From assembly GCA_036844945.1 (NCBI GenBank), contig DAIUEV010000014.1, forward strand, positions 1 through 64,000: 64,000 nucleotides of DNA, in the 5' to 3' direction. The notes beneath the pieces were generated by a model. It worked only from the letters and a program-made list of their open reading frames with translations. It was not told the origin of the DNA and ran no database searches. Positions within the stretch are counted from its first letter, which is position 1, and the number at the start of each line of letters is the position of its first letter. Shown here one piece after another: positions 39,090-47,633 of the stretch. The position numbers and the translations under genes are program-made. Source of the stretch: Palsa-461 sp036844945 (GTDB lineage: Bacteria; Actinomycetota; Acidimicrobiia; Acidimicrobiales; RAAP-2).

Positions 39090-41129
39090 CTACTGGGAGG
39101 GGGTGGAGAGGGACTCCTCGACCAGCTGGGAGAGATCGAGGACCCGGACCTCCTCCTCCTTGTTGTTGGCCCGGACGGCGTCGTCGAGCATGATCATGCA
39201 ATAGGGGCAGGCGGTCGTGACCACGTCGGCCCCGGTGGTCAGTGCCTCGTCGGTGCGCTCCATGTTGATCCGCTTGCCGATGGTCTCCTCCATCCACATG
39301 CGGGCCCCCCCGGCGCCGCAGCAGAAGCTCTTCTCCCGGCACCGACGCATCTCGACCTGCTCGACGCCCGGGATGGCGTCGAGGACCGACCTGGGCTGGT
39401 CGAACACCCGGTTGTGCCGGCCGAGGTAGCAGGGGTCGTGGTAGGTGACGGTGCCCCGGTATCCCTGGCCCGGGGTGAGCTTCCCGGTCTTGACCAGATG
39501 GTCGAGCAGCTGGGAGTGGTGGATCACCTCGAAGTCGCCGCCGAGGCTCGGGTACTCGTTCTTCAGGCTGTTGAAGCAGTGGGGGCAGGTGACGACGATC
39601 TTCTTCGCTCCCACGGCGTTCAGGGTCTCGACGTTGGCCTTCGCCTGCTCCTGGTAGAGGTACTCGTTCCCGAGCCGCCTGGCCGGGTCGCCGGTGCAGG
39701 ACTCCTTCGGCCCGAGGATCGCGAACGACACCCCGGCCCGGTGCAGCATCCGCGCGGTGGACTGGACCCCCTTGCGCGCCCGCTCGTCGAGCGCACCGGC
39801 ACAGCCCACCCAGTACAGGTACTCGACGTCGTCGGGAATGGTGTCGGTGACTACCGGGATCTCGAAGTCGAGGGACTGGGTCCAGTCGGCGCGCTTGGAC
39901 GTCCCGAGCCCCCAGGGGTCGCCCTGGTTCTCGATGTTGCGCAGCATCAGCCCCGCCTCGGTGGGGAACCGCGACTCCATCAGGACCTCGTAGCGGCGCA
40001 TGTCCACGATCGCGTCGACGTGCTCGATGTCGACCGGGCACTCTTCGACGCACGCCCCGCAGGTGACGCACGACCAGAGGACGTCGGGCTCGATCGTGTT
40101 CGGGACCAGCGTCTCGGGTTCACCGGGCGCGTCGCCGTTCTGGTTCGAGAGGAGGCGCGACGCCTGGGAGAACATGTTGTCGCGCAGGCCCATGATGACC
40201 AGCTTGGGAGAGAGCGGCTTGCCGGTGTTCCACGCCGGGCACACCGACTGGCACCGCCCGCATTCGGTGCAGGTGACGAAGTCGAGCATCTGCTTCCAGG
40301 TGAAGTGCTCGATGAGCCCGGCGCCGAAGACGGTCTCCTCGGTGACGTTCTCCATGTCCATGTCCGGCGTCTTGTCCAGCGCGCCCAGGGCTCGCGGCCG
40401 TCGTGAGGTAGCCACGTTGATCGGCGCCGCAACGATGTGCAGGTGCTTGGAGTAGGACAGGAAGACGAGGAACCCGACGATGGCGCAGATGTTGAGGATG
40501 AGGAACGTCGTCTCGAGGACGCTGTTCACCCCGCTCCCGAGCGGGTGCAGGGCCTTCCCGATCCCGTGGGAGGCGAACGCCCACCAGGTGTAGGGGAAGT
40601 CCCCGGTGTTGGCCTGCGCCCCCCGGTAGAGGAGGAGCGTGATCATCACCAGCGCGATGAAGCCGAGCGTCAGCCAGGCGGCATCGGTGTGGGAACCGTA
40701 GAAGCGCGAGTTTCGCTCGCGCCGAGCCGGCGCGTTCTTGATGCGGATCATCGCGAAGACGCACAGGGCGACGAGCACCGCCACGACGAAGAAGTCCTCG
40801 ATGAGTCCGAGCACCGGGTTGTGCCCGAACCCCCAGATGGCGAAGGTCTTCTTGAACAGGTCCCCGTAGGCCTCGAGGATGGTGAGCATGAGGACGGTGA
40901 AGCCCCAGAATGTGAACGCGTGGGCCAATCCCGGGACCGTCCAGCGCAGGAGCTTCTTCTGACCACCCACCTCGACGAGCTCCGCCTCCGCACGGGCGGA
41001 GAACCCGCGTAGCCGCTCCGGAGCGGGTTTGCCCGATCGGACCAGCTTCGAGATCGTCCAGAAACGGCGGCCCGCGACCGCAAACGCGAGGGCGGATGCG
41101 GTCAGCCCGATGACGATCCGTACCACCAT
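39090..41129 (-). CDS. Membrane-bound iron-sulfur oxidoreductase (FadF/EtfD-like)
   Basis: A 679-residue protein. Five to six transmembrane helices occupy about residues 1-235, resembling the nitrate reductase gamma/cytochrome part of FadF. A ferredoxin-like module has 'CTECGRCQSVCPAWN' and 'CVTCGACVEECPVDI', the ligands of two [4Fe-4S] clusters. Two CCG domains follow ('CPHCFNSLKNEYP', 'DPCYLGRHN', 'CREKSFCCGAGGARMW' and 'TACPYCMIML'). Proteins of this build pass electrons from electron-transfer flavoprotein to quinone in fatty-acid oxidation. ATG 41129 is preferred over upstream starts. It is monocistronic; the flavoprotein genes are not in view. Confidence 0.82.
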   Translation of the reverse strand: MVVRIVIGLTASALAFAVAGRRFWTISKLVRSGKPAPERLRGFSARAEAELVEVGGQKKLLRWTVPGLAHAFTFWGFTVLMLTILEAYGDLFKKTFAIWGFGHNPVLGLIEDFFVVAVLVALCVFAMIRIKNAPARRERNSRFYGSHTDAAWLTLGFIALVMITLLLYRGAQANTGDFPYTWWAFASHGIGKALHPLGSGVNSVLETTFLILNICAIVGFLVFLSYSKHLHIVAAPINVATSRRPRALGALDKTPDMDMENVTEETVFGAGLIEHFTWKQMLDFVTCTECGRCQSVCPAWNTGKPLSPKLVIMGLRDNMFSQASRLLSNQNGDAPGEPETLVPNTIEPDVLWSCVTCGACVEECPVDIEHVDAIVDMRRYEVLMESRFPTEAGLMLRNIENQGDPWGLGTSKRADWTQSLDFEIPVVTDTIPDDVEYLYWVGCAGALDERARKGVQSTARMLHRAGVSFAILGPKESCTGDPARRLGNEYLYQEQAKANVETLNAVGAKKIVVTCPHCFNSLKNEYPSLGGDFEVIHHSQLLDHLVKTGKLTPGQGYRGTVTYHDPCYLGRHNRVFDQPRSVLDAIPGVEQVEMRRCREKSFCCGAGGARMWMEETIGKRINMERTDEALTTGADVVTTACPYCMIMLDDAVRANNKEEEVRVLDLSQLVEESLSTPSQ

Positions 41130-41206
41130 CTGCGCGACGCCAATCTCCCGGTTTGTGTTGACTCGGGCGGCCCGATGTCGGCAAAACGATAGTGTGACCA
41201 CCGCTT

Positions 41207-41277
41207 GCGGGCGTAGTTCAGCGGCAGAACATCAGCTTCCCAAGCTGAGAACGAGGGTTCGATTCCCTTCGCCCGCT
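41207..41277 (+). tRNA. tRNA-Gly (anticodon CCC)
   Basis: Acceptor arms GCGGGCG (41207-41213) and CGCCCGC (41270-41276) pair perfectly. The anticodon stem TCAGC/GCTGA holds loop TTCCCAA, anticodon CCC. T stem GAGGG/CCCTT and loop TTCGATT are standard, and discriminator T is usual for glycine. CCA is not encoded. It is divergent from the iron-sulfur protein gene. Confidence 0.95.
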
Positions 41278-41506
41278 CTCGGATATTCCTGGTCGGCACT
41301 CTTGATCCCGAGGAGGGTTCCGGCCGTCCCACCGGGCGAGTCATCCAACGATCCGGGGGGCCCACAACCGCGCCCCGTCAGCGTTAACTTCGCTGATCAG
41401 CCCGGTTGGACCTCCGGGTCAAGGCCAACATCCCCCGTTGCGACTTGCGCGCTGCGTACGGTCGCGTGCGGGCGCCTACGGGCGGCGCCGCGAGGGGGTG
41501 GGTCAA

Positions 41507-42181
41507 ATGATCTCGAACCGTCTGGTCGACATCGGGCCGCTGGTCTTCGGGGGTGCCTTCGCCGTCGTGGCCCTGGTGGCCGCGCTGGCGCTGGTCCCGA
41601 TCATCGTCATCATCGCCAACCGGGCCGAACCCGACGCCCGGGGCATGCGCCCCTTTAGCGTCTACCTGTTCGGCATGTCGTTCGTTGCGTTGCTGTTGGC
41701 CTATGGCGGCCTGACCATGATCGTGACGGCGTTGTTGTCGCTGATTGGCTCGCACCCCTCGCCCATCGCCGACAGTGTCGGCCGCGAGTGCGTCATCGGC
41801 GGCCTGCTCCTGGTGATCGGGGGCGGCACCATGAGCTTTCACGTGCGCAAGGGGCTGGGGGCGGCCAGTGGCGACAGCGCGGTCGACGGGCCGAACGCCC
41901 GGGTGCGGCACAGCTACATCGGTGCGGTGTCGTTCGTTTTCGTGGTGCTGGCCATGGTCTCGCTCGGCGTCGGCATCTACCTGATCTTCCAGTTGGCCGG
42001 GCCGGGCATCTTCGGGCAGGCGGGCGGCAGCCGCACCAACACGTTGCGCGTCCTCCTCGACTTCGCCTACCTGCTGGTCGCTTCCCTCGGAGTCGTCTCG
42101 GTGCACTGGCGCTGGTCGCCGCCCGGACTGCTACGCAGTGCGGCGCGTCCGGCAGCGGCACCCACCGCGCCGGCGTCCTGA
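41507..42181 (+). CDS. Multi-pass membrane protein, unknown function
   Basis: A 224-residue protein with five hydrophobic segments (about residues 12-35, 51-75, 87-107, 136-160 and 178-195) linked by short loops. No conserved motif is recognised, and it is too small and lacks the signatures of common transporters. ATG 41507 is preferred because GAGGGGG lies upstream. It follows tRNA-Gly on the plus strand and converges with typA across a gap of about 120 bases. A minus-strand frame through the same DNA is a GC shadow. Confidence 0.58.
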   Translation: MISNRLVDIGPLVFGGAFAVVALVAALALVPIIVIIANRAEPDARGMRPFSVYLFGMSFVALLLAYGGLTMIVTALLSLIGSHPSPIADSVGRECVIGGLLLVIGGGTMSFHVRKGLGAASGDSAVDGPNARVRHSYIGAVSFVFVVLAMVSLGVGIYLIFQLAGPGIFGQAGGSRTNTLRVLLDFAYLLVASLGVVSVHWRWSPPGLLRSAARPAAAPTAPAS

Positions 42182-42302
42182 ACAGTGGCCTGAGGGTCCT
42201 TCCGGCGATTGAGGATGGCGATCGGCGGGAGAGGATCAACCCTCCGGGTGCCCCCGCCTTGACCAGCGGTCGGATCACGACCATCCGCCGTTGTCCGGGG
42301 CG

Positions 42303-44150
42303 TCAGTCTGATTCGGAAGCCAGCGCAGCCTTTCGGCTTCGACCGCGCTGTCGGGCTCGCGTCGGCTGGTCCAGGTCCACCTTTCGAAGTCGGACGGCGC
42401 TCGGTGTCACCTCGGCACATTCGTCATCGGTGATGAACTCCAGCGATTGTTCCAACGACAACTGAATGTGGGGGGTGAGCCGTACGAGCTCCTCCGCCGT
42501 CGAGGAGCGGTAGTTCGTGAGCTTGCGCTCCTTGGTCGGGTTGACGTCCATGTCATCGGTCCGGGCGTTCTCCCCCACGATCATTCCTTCGTAGACGAGG
42601 ACGCCCGGGCCGACGAAGAGGGATCCGCGATCTTCGAGCGACATCAGTGCATAGGTCGTGGTGACCCCGCGGCGATCCGCGACCATCGATCCGTTCCGCC
42701 GCACGCGCAGCTCCCCGTGAACCGGGTCCCACCCGTCGAACACGTGGTGGAGGACTCCGGTACCCCGGGTGGCAACCAGAAATTCGGTGCGGAAGCCCAC
42801 GAGGCCCCGGGCCGGGATCCGGTAGTCCATCCGCACCCAGCCGCTGCCGTGGTTCACCAACTCGCGCAACTGGCCGAGTCGCAGAGCCAGGAGCTGGGTG
42901 ACCACGCCGAGGTACTCCTCGGGGACGTCGACGGCCAAGATCTCCATCGGCTCATGGAGCTTTCCCTCGATCAGGCGGGTCACCACCTGTGGTTTGCCCA
43001 CGGTCAGCTCGAACCCCTCACGGCGGATGGTTTCGATGAGCACTGCCAGCTGCAGTTCGCCGCGGCCCTGGACCTCCCAAGTGTCCGGTCGCGGTGTGGG
43101 CAGGACCCTTAACGAGACGTTGCCCACCAGTTCGGAGTCGAGTCGCCCCTTCACCAGCCGGGCCGTCAGCTTGGTTCCCTCCTGGCCCGCCAGGGGCGAG
43201 GTGTTGATGCCGATCGTGATCGACAAGCTGGGCTCGTCCACGAGGATGGGAGGGAGCGGACGCGGGTCTTCGGGGTCGGCCAGGGTCTCGCCGATGGTGA
43301 CCGAGGCGAAGCCGGCGACGGCCACGATCTCGCCCGGCCCGGCGGCGTCGATGTCGACCTGGTCGAGGCCTTCGGAGGTGTAGAGCTCGGTGACCTTCCC
43401 CTGCTGGACGGAGCCGTCGAGGCGACACAGGGCGACAACGGCGCCCCGCCGCAGCGTGCCGTGGTGGACCCGGCAGATGGCCAACCGACCGACATAGGGC
43501 GACGCGCCGAGGTTCGTCACCAGTACCTGAAGCGGATGATCGGGGTCGTAGGTGGGCGCCGGTACGTATCGCACGATGGTGTCGAACAGCTCGGCGAGAT
43601 CAACGCCGACGGCATCTCGCTCGGCGGTAGCCCAACCCTTACGGGCGCTGGCGTAGAGCACGGGGAAGGCGATCTGGTCCTCGTCGGCGTCAAGGTCCAA
43701 GAAGAGCTCCTCCACCTCGTGGACCACCTCGGCCACTCTGGCGTCGGGCCGGTCCACCTTGTTGATCACCACGATCACAGGGAGCCGGGACTCGAGTGTC
43801 TTTCGGAGGACGAAGCGGGTCTGGGGTAGCGGACCTTCCGAGGCGTCGACGAGGAGGAGCACCCCATCGACCATGGCCAACGCGCGCTCGACCTCACCAC
43901 CGAAGTCGGCGTGCCCGGGCGTGTCGACAAGGGTGATCTTGGTGGCTCCGTAGTGCACGTTGATGTGCTTGGCGAGGATGGTGATGCCCTTTTCGCGCTC
44001 GAGCTCCCCGGAGTCGAGTACCCGATCCACCACGTCCTGGTTGGCCCGAAAGGCCCCGGTTTGCCACAGCATGGCGTCGACGAGGGTCGTCTTGCCGTGA
44101 TCGACGTGCGCCACGATCGCCACGTTGCGGAGATCGTCACGAACATTCAT
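42303..44150 (-). CDS. typA: Ribosome-associated GTPase TypA/BipA
   Basis: A 615-residue translational GTPase of the EF-G family, involved in ribosome assembly and stress growth. The G domain has 'VAIVAHVDHGKTTLVDAMLW' (G1), 'VDTPGHADFGGEVERAL' (G3) and 'INKVDRPDAR' (G4). Residues ~200-300 form the beta-barrel, then EF-G-like III and V domains and the TypA-specific C-terminal domain with 'YALMSLEDRGSLFVGPG' and 'YEGMIVGENARTDDMDVNP'. It ends with a basic tail. ATG 44150 is clear. Confidence 0.95.
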   Translation of the reverse strand: MNVRDDLRNVAIVAHVDHGKTTLVDAMLWQTGAFRANQDVVDRVLDSGELEREKGITILAKHINVHYGATKITLVDTPGHADFGGEVERALAMVDGVLLLVDASEGPLPQTRFVLRKTLESRLPVIVVINKVDRPDARVAEVVHEVEELFLDLDADEDQIAFPVLYASARKGWATAERDAVGVDLAELFDTIVRYVPAPTYDPDHPLQVLVTNLGASPYVGRLAICRVHHGTLRRGAVVALCRLDGSVQQGKVTELYTSEGLDQVDIDAAGPGEIVAVAGFASVTIGETLADPEDPRPLPPILVDEPSLSITIGINTSPLAGQEGTKLTARLVKGRLDSELVGNVSLRVLPTPRPDTWEVQGRGELQLAVLIETIRREGFELTVGKPQVVTRLIEGKLHEPMEILAVDVPEEYLGVVTQLLALRLGQLRELVNHGSGWVRMDYRIPARGLVGFRTEFLVATRGTGVLHHVFDGWDPVHGELRVRRNGSMVADRRGVTTTYALMSLEDRGSLFVGPGVLVYEGMIVGENARTDDMDVNPTKERKLTNYRSSTAEELVRLTPHIQLSLEQSLEFITDDECAEVTPSAVRLRKVDLDQPTRARQRGRSRKAALASESD

Positions 44151-44234
44151 GTGTGTTCAGCGTACCGGCAGCCGCAAGGGTACCGACCCGCCCACCTCAG
44201 AAGGCTGGCCGGTGGCCCGACTGCGCCCGCACTC

Positions 44235-45002
44235 CTACCGGCCCAGGATTGCGTTGAATCGTGCCTCGACATCGCCAATGCGTTCGGGATGGGTGAAGAG
44301 GTAGAGCACGTTCTCCTCGACCGCAGTCAGGATCTCATCGGCGACCTTTTGGGCCGATTGGAGCCCCGGCTCGGAGGACGCGTCGAAGTCGGGCGGCGGC
44401 TCCCCGCTCGGCCGTCCGATTCCCGTCGCGACGCGGCCGGGCATGACGACCGTCACCCCGACCGAGCTCCCCGCGGCCTTCAGGTCGGCGTGCAGCGTCT
44501 CGGAGAGCGCGAGAAGGCCATGCTTGCTGACGTTGTAGGGGGCGATCCCGCGCACCGGGGTGACCGAGGCCATCGATCCCACATTGACGACGTGGCCGCC
44601 GTCTTCGTTCCTCATGAGCAGCGGGACGAAGGAGCGGATGCCGTGAATCGCGCCCCACAGGTTCACGCCGATCACCCGGTGCCAGGTGTCCAGCGAGATC
44701 TCCCAGGTCGGTCCGCCCGCCACCACACCGGCGTTGTTGCAAAGCAGGTCCACCCGCCCGAACCGCTCGATCGTCAGTCGGGCGAGCTCGTCCACCTGGG
44801 ACGGGTCGCTCACGTCACACACCACGCCCAGGGTGTCGGAGTCGCCCCCGCGCAGGTCCGCCGCGGCGCGCTCGGGTTGACCCTGGGCGACGTCGCTCAG
44901 CACGACCTGCATGCCTCGCCGCGCCATCGCTTCGGCCAGTGCCAGCCCGATGCCGCGGGCTCCCCCGGTCACCACCCCCACCCGGCCTGAGAACTCACGC
45001 AT
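44235..45002 (-). CDS. SDR family NAD(P)-dependent oxidoreductase
   Basis: A 255-residue classical SDR. The cofactor motif 'GVVTGGARGIGLALAEAM' starts near residue 8, 'CNNAGVVAGG' at about 87, and the catalytic triad region 'VGSMASVTPVRGIAPYNVSKHG' contains the Ser and YxxxK. The C-terminal half has 'MPGRVATGIGRPSGE', a substrate-binding loop. The substrate is unknown. ATG 45002 is chosen because longer frames lack a ribosome-binding site. It follows the LldD-like gene on the same strand by about 115 bases. Confidence 0.86.
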   Translation of the reverse strand: MREFSGRVGVVTGGARGIGLALAEAMARRGMQVVLSDVAQGQPERAAADLRGGDSDTLGVVCDVSDPSQVDELARLTIERFGRVDLLCNNAGVVAGGPTWEISLDTWHRVIGVNLWGAIHGIRSFVPLLMRNEDGGHVVNVGSMASVTPVRGIAPYNVSKHGLLALSETLHADLKAAGSSVGVTVVMPGRVATGIGRPSGEPPPDFDASSEPGLQSAQKVADEILTAVEENVLYLFTHPERIGDVEARFNAILGR

Positions 45003-45118
45003 CTCGAGCCTCCTCGTGTTCGGTCGAGTGCCCGGAGCGGCCATGCTACGAACCGGGCGCCTCCGACTCGGCGGCTCGGCCGAACGGGGTGCCGGACTGC
45101 AGACGCCCGGACGGGCAC

Positions 45119-46348
45119 CTACGACCCGTTCCCGCCGGACCCCCGGAGGAGCGATCGGTCCAGCTCGCGCACGGAGCCGACGCCGAGGAGGCTCATCGTT
45201 CGCGCGATGTCGTCGCGGAACCACCCGAGGACCCGGTCGACGCCCCGCTCGCCCGCAGCACCCAGCCCGTAGAGGTAGGCCCGGCCGGCCATCGCGGCAG
45301 TGGCACCCGCCGCCAGTGCCTTGACGATGTCCGAACCCCGTCGGACCCCTCCGTCACAGAGGATCTCGCTGCGGTCGCCGATGGCGTCGGCGACCGGCGC
45401 GACCAGGTCGAAGGGGGCGGGAGCGCCGTCGAGCTGACGACCCCCGTGGTTCGAGATGCAGACCACCTCCACCCCGGCATCGGTGGCACGGACTGCGTCC
45501 TCGACACCCTGGACCCCCTTCAGCACGATCGGTCCGTCCCAGACACTCCGAAGCCAGTCGACGTCGGCCCAGGAGAGTGCCGGGTCGAACTGGGCGCCGA
45601 CATACTCCGACAGCGTGACCGGGGAGGTCCCGTCACCGACCGACCGGCCCACCACGTTGGCGAAGCGGATCGGTTCGTGCCGCACGAAGTCCCAGGTCCA
45701 GCCGGGGTGGCGCGCACCGTCCAGCAGCGTGCCGAGACCGAGGGCGGGCGGCAACGAGAACCCGCGGCGCACGTCGCGCTCGCGGCGACCGAGGACGGCG
45801 GAGTCCACGGTGAGGACGAGCGCTTCGTAGTTGGCCGCTGCGGCGCGCTCGATCATCTCCTTCACGAGCCCCCGGTCCCGCCAGACGTACACCTGGAACC
45901 AGAGGCGACCGCCGCTGACCGCGCGCACCTCCTCGATCGAGCGGGTGCCGAGCGTGGACAGCGAGTAGGGCAGACCGGCCCGCTCCGCCGCCCGGGCGAC
46001 CGCCAGCTCGCCGGCAGGATCGGCGATCCTTGTGAACCCGGTCGGTGCGAGCACGAGCGGGTAGGCGAGGGGGCGGCCGAGGAGCACGGTGCTGACGTCG
46101 ACCGTCTCGATCCCCCGCAGCACGCGAGGGGCGAAGGTGACCGATTCGAACGCGGCGAGGTTGGCGCGAAGCGTCCGCTCGTCCTCCGCCCCGCCGTCGA
46201 CGTAGTCGAACACCCCTCCGGGCAGACGGCGCTCGGCGATTCGCCGGAGGTCCTCGACCGAGGCGGCCCGGGCCAGCCGCCGTTCGACCCGGTCGAGCTC
46301 GATCGACCGGAACCGCACGACCGAGCGGAGCGTCTTCCAGGGATTCAT
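45119..46348 (-). CDS. FMN-dependent alpha-hydroxyacid dehydrogenase (LldD-like)
   Basis: A 409-residue TIM-barrel flavoenzyme of the lactate dehydrogenase/glycolate oxidase family. It shows 'LPGGVFDYVDGGAEDERTL' (residues ~43-61), 'PLVLAPTGFTRIADPAGELA' (FMN), 'WFQVYVWRDRGL', 'LTVDSAVLGRRERD', 'IVLKGVQGVEDA' with the FMN-binding Lys, 'VCISNHGGRQLDGAP' with the catalytic His and Arg, and 'ILCDGGVRRGSDIVKALAAGA'. A 2-hydroxyacid such as lactate is the likely substrate. Its ATG overlaps the stop of the 86-residue gene by four bases (ATGA), the last link of a three-gene coupled cassette. Confidence 0.88.
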   Translation of the reverse strand: MNPWKTLRSVVRFRSIELDRVERRLARAASVEDLRRIAERRLPGGVFDYVDGGAEDERTLRANLAAFESVTFAPRVLRGIETVDVSTVLLGRPLAYPLVLAPTGFTRIADPAGELAVARAAERAGLPYSLSTLGTRSIEEVRAVSGGRLWFQVYVWRDRGLVKEMIERAAAANYEALVLTVDSAVLGRRERDVRRGFSLPPALGLGTLLDGARHPGWTWDFVRHEPIRFANVVGRSVGDGTSPVTLSEYVGAQFDPALSWADVDWLRSVWDGPIVLKGVQGVEDAVRATDAGVEVVCISNHGGRQLDGAPAPFDLVAPVADAIGDRSEILCDGGVRRGSDIVKALAAGATAAMAGRAYLYGLGAAGERGVDRVLGWFRDDIARTMSLLGVGSVRELDRSLLRGSGGNGS

Positions 46349-46605
46349 GTGGGTTCGAACCTCGCGCGCGACGTCGGTGCCGCGATGCCGCCGCGGATCT
46401 CGCCGAGCCAGGCCGGGAGCGCGCCCTTGCCCCGGATCCGGACCACGAGGTTGCCAGCGTCGAGCCGGCGGCCGAGGCCGTCCGGGCCGCCCGGGCGAGC
46501 GAGTTCGGGGGGCGGGCTCGTGCGATCGGCATCGGGTGGGCGCGGGTCGACGTTCTCGTGCGCGATCTCGACCCCTCGGGAGCCAGGCCCGTCCGCGGGG
46601 CTCAC
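46345..46605 (-). CDS. Uncharacterised 86-residue protein of the methyltransferase/LldD cassette
   Basis: A reading frame of 86 residues with a strongly GC-biased third codon position. It overlaps the methyltransferase stop by four bases (GTGA at its start, 46602-46605) and the LldD-like start by four bases (ATGA at its end, 46345-46348). Such double overlap is hard to explain unless it is translated. The first 45 residues are Pro/Gly/Asp-rich and probably disordered; the second half ('LDAGNLVVRIRGKGALPAWL') looks folded. I recognise no family; it has no Cys and no signal peptide. It could be a partner or stabilising subunit of the dehydrogenase. Confidence 0.58.
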   Translation of the reverse strand: MSPADGPGSRGVEIAHENVDPRPPDADRTSPPPELARPGGPDGLGRRLDAGNLVVRIRGKGALPAWLGEIRGGIAAPTSRARFEPT

Positions 46606-47195
46606 CCGGCTCCGCCGACCGCCCCCGGCCCGGCGGGCTTGGCCGCCCGGAACCGGAACTCGTACTCGCCTCGATCGACGGCCACATCGCAGAACCCCAT
46701 CGCGCTCAGCCGGTCGACCACCCGGTCCGGGTCGATGGGCACGAACAGGTCATCGACGTGGGCCTCTCGGGTCCCGTCGTTGTCGTAGCCGTCCGAAGCG
46801 ACGAGGACCCCGGCCGGCCGAAGCACGCGGAGGATCTCCCTGAAGACCTCGTCCTGGGCTCCCGGCGACTCCACGTGGTGGAGCACCCCGAAGCACGCCA
46901 CCGCCGAGAATCGGTCGCCGGCGAAGCCGGTGTGTCGGGCGTCGCCCTGGACCACCTCGACATTCGATCCGCCGAGGCGTGCGGCGAGGTCGGAGGCCAG
47001 CACCGGGTCGATCTCGATCGCGGTGAGCCGGGCCGTCCGGACGCGCAGCAGGTCCGTCGTCAGCCCTGGGCCGGGGCCCACCTCGAGCACGTCATCGCCG
47101 AGGTCGGCGACCTGCTCCACCCAGGGCAGGAGGTGCTGCTCCAGCATCTCCCGCCATCGGGGACTGGCCAGGACCTCGAGGTGCCGCTTGTTCAT
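46602..47195 (-). CDS. Class I SAM-dependent methyltransferase
   Basis: A 197-residue methyltransferase. Motif I 'DDVLEVGPGPGLTTDLLR' (residues ~33-50) binds AdoMet, followed by an acidic 'TAIEIDPVLASDLA', 'EVVQGDARHTGFAGDRFSAVACFGVLHHVE' (post-I and II), and 'EILRVLRPAGVLVASDGYD' (III). The acceptor is unknown. ATG 47195 starts it; the 3' end overlaps the 86-residue gene by four bases. It is the first gene of the tight cassette that ends in the LldD-like dehydrogenase. Confidence 0.83.
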   Translation of the reverse strand: MNKRHLEVLASPRWREMLEQHLLPWVEQVADLGDDVLEVGPGPGLTTDLLRVRTARLTAIEIDPVLASDLAARLGGSNVEVVQGDARHTGFAGDRFSAVACFGVLHHVESPGAQDEVFREILRVLRPAGVLVASDGYDNDGTREAHVDDLFVPIDPDRVVDRLSAMGFCDVAVDRGEYEFRFRAAKPAGPGAVGGAG

Positions 47196-47266
47196 CGGGC
47201 CGCCTCGTCCCTCACTCGCGAATCCTCTTCGTGTCTCCGGGGACCGGTCGATCCCGCGACTGTGCT

Positions 47267-47593
47267 TTAGGGGATGTGGATGTCATGTCGCCGACGGGCC
47301 GTCTCGCGCTCCTCGTCGGTGAGATCGGCGTCGCGCACGGGGACGACGACACTCCAATGGGGGCCCACGGGGCACCGCTGGATCCGGGCGATGCCGAGAT
47401 CGAGACCCTTGAGGTTGATTCCCGGGACCCAGATGGTGGTCGAGAGGTGACCCCGCCGGCAGCGGACGGCGACGTTTCCGCCCAGCCGGTAGCCGCGCCG
47501 CCGGGCCAGCAACGTGAAGGCGACAACCAGCCCGATCATGACCGGCTGGACCAGCCGGCGGAGCGTGGCTTCGGGTCGGACGCGCTTCACCAC
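47267..47593 (-). CDS. Small membrane-anchored protein, unknown function
   Basis: A 108-residue protein with a basic N-terminus and one hydrophobic stretch near residues 16-29 ('PVMIGLVVAFTLLA'), followed by a soluble domain with two cysteines: 'VRCRRGHLSTTIWVPGINLKGLDLG' and 'RCPVGPHWSVVVPVRDADLTDEER'. The paired 'CxxGH' and 'CPVGxHW' motifs suggest a metal site, which is speculation. I recall similar short proteins in other actinobacteria without assigned roles. The start is GTG 47593 (GTG 47590 also possible). It lies 71 bases upstream of the methyltransferase gene on the same strand. Confidence 0.6.
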   Translation of the reverse strand: MVKRVRPEATLRRLVQPVMIGLVVAFTLLARRRGYRLGGNVAVRCRRGHLSTTIWVPGINLKGLDLGIARIQRCPVGPHWSVVVPVRDADLTDEERETARRRHDIHIP

Positions 47594-47633
47594 CCGATCC
47601 TCGCGCGGGATCCGCCGAGGGACCCGCGCCCGG

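Noticed and set aside
41384..42106. Minus-strand frame of 240 codons opposite the membrane protein at 41507
   Set aside because: The product is hydrophilic and His/Gln/Asp-rich, a typical GC shadow, while the plus strand encodes clear transmembrane segments after GAGGGGG.
45119..47195. A mycofactocin-like RiPP cluster
   Set aside because: The LldD-like enzyme matches ordinary lactate/hydroxyacid dehydrogenases, and there is no radical SAM gene, no short precursor with a C-terminal core, no peptidase and no glycosyltransferase nearby.
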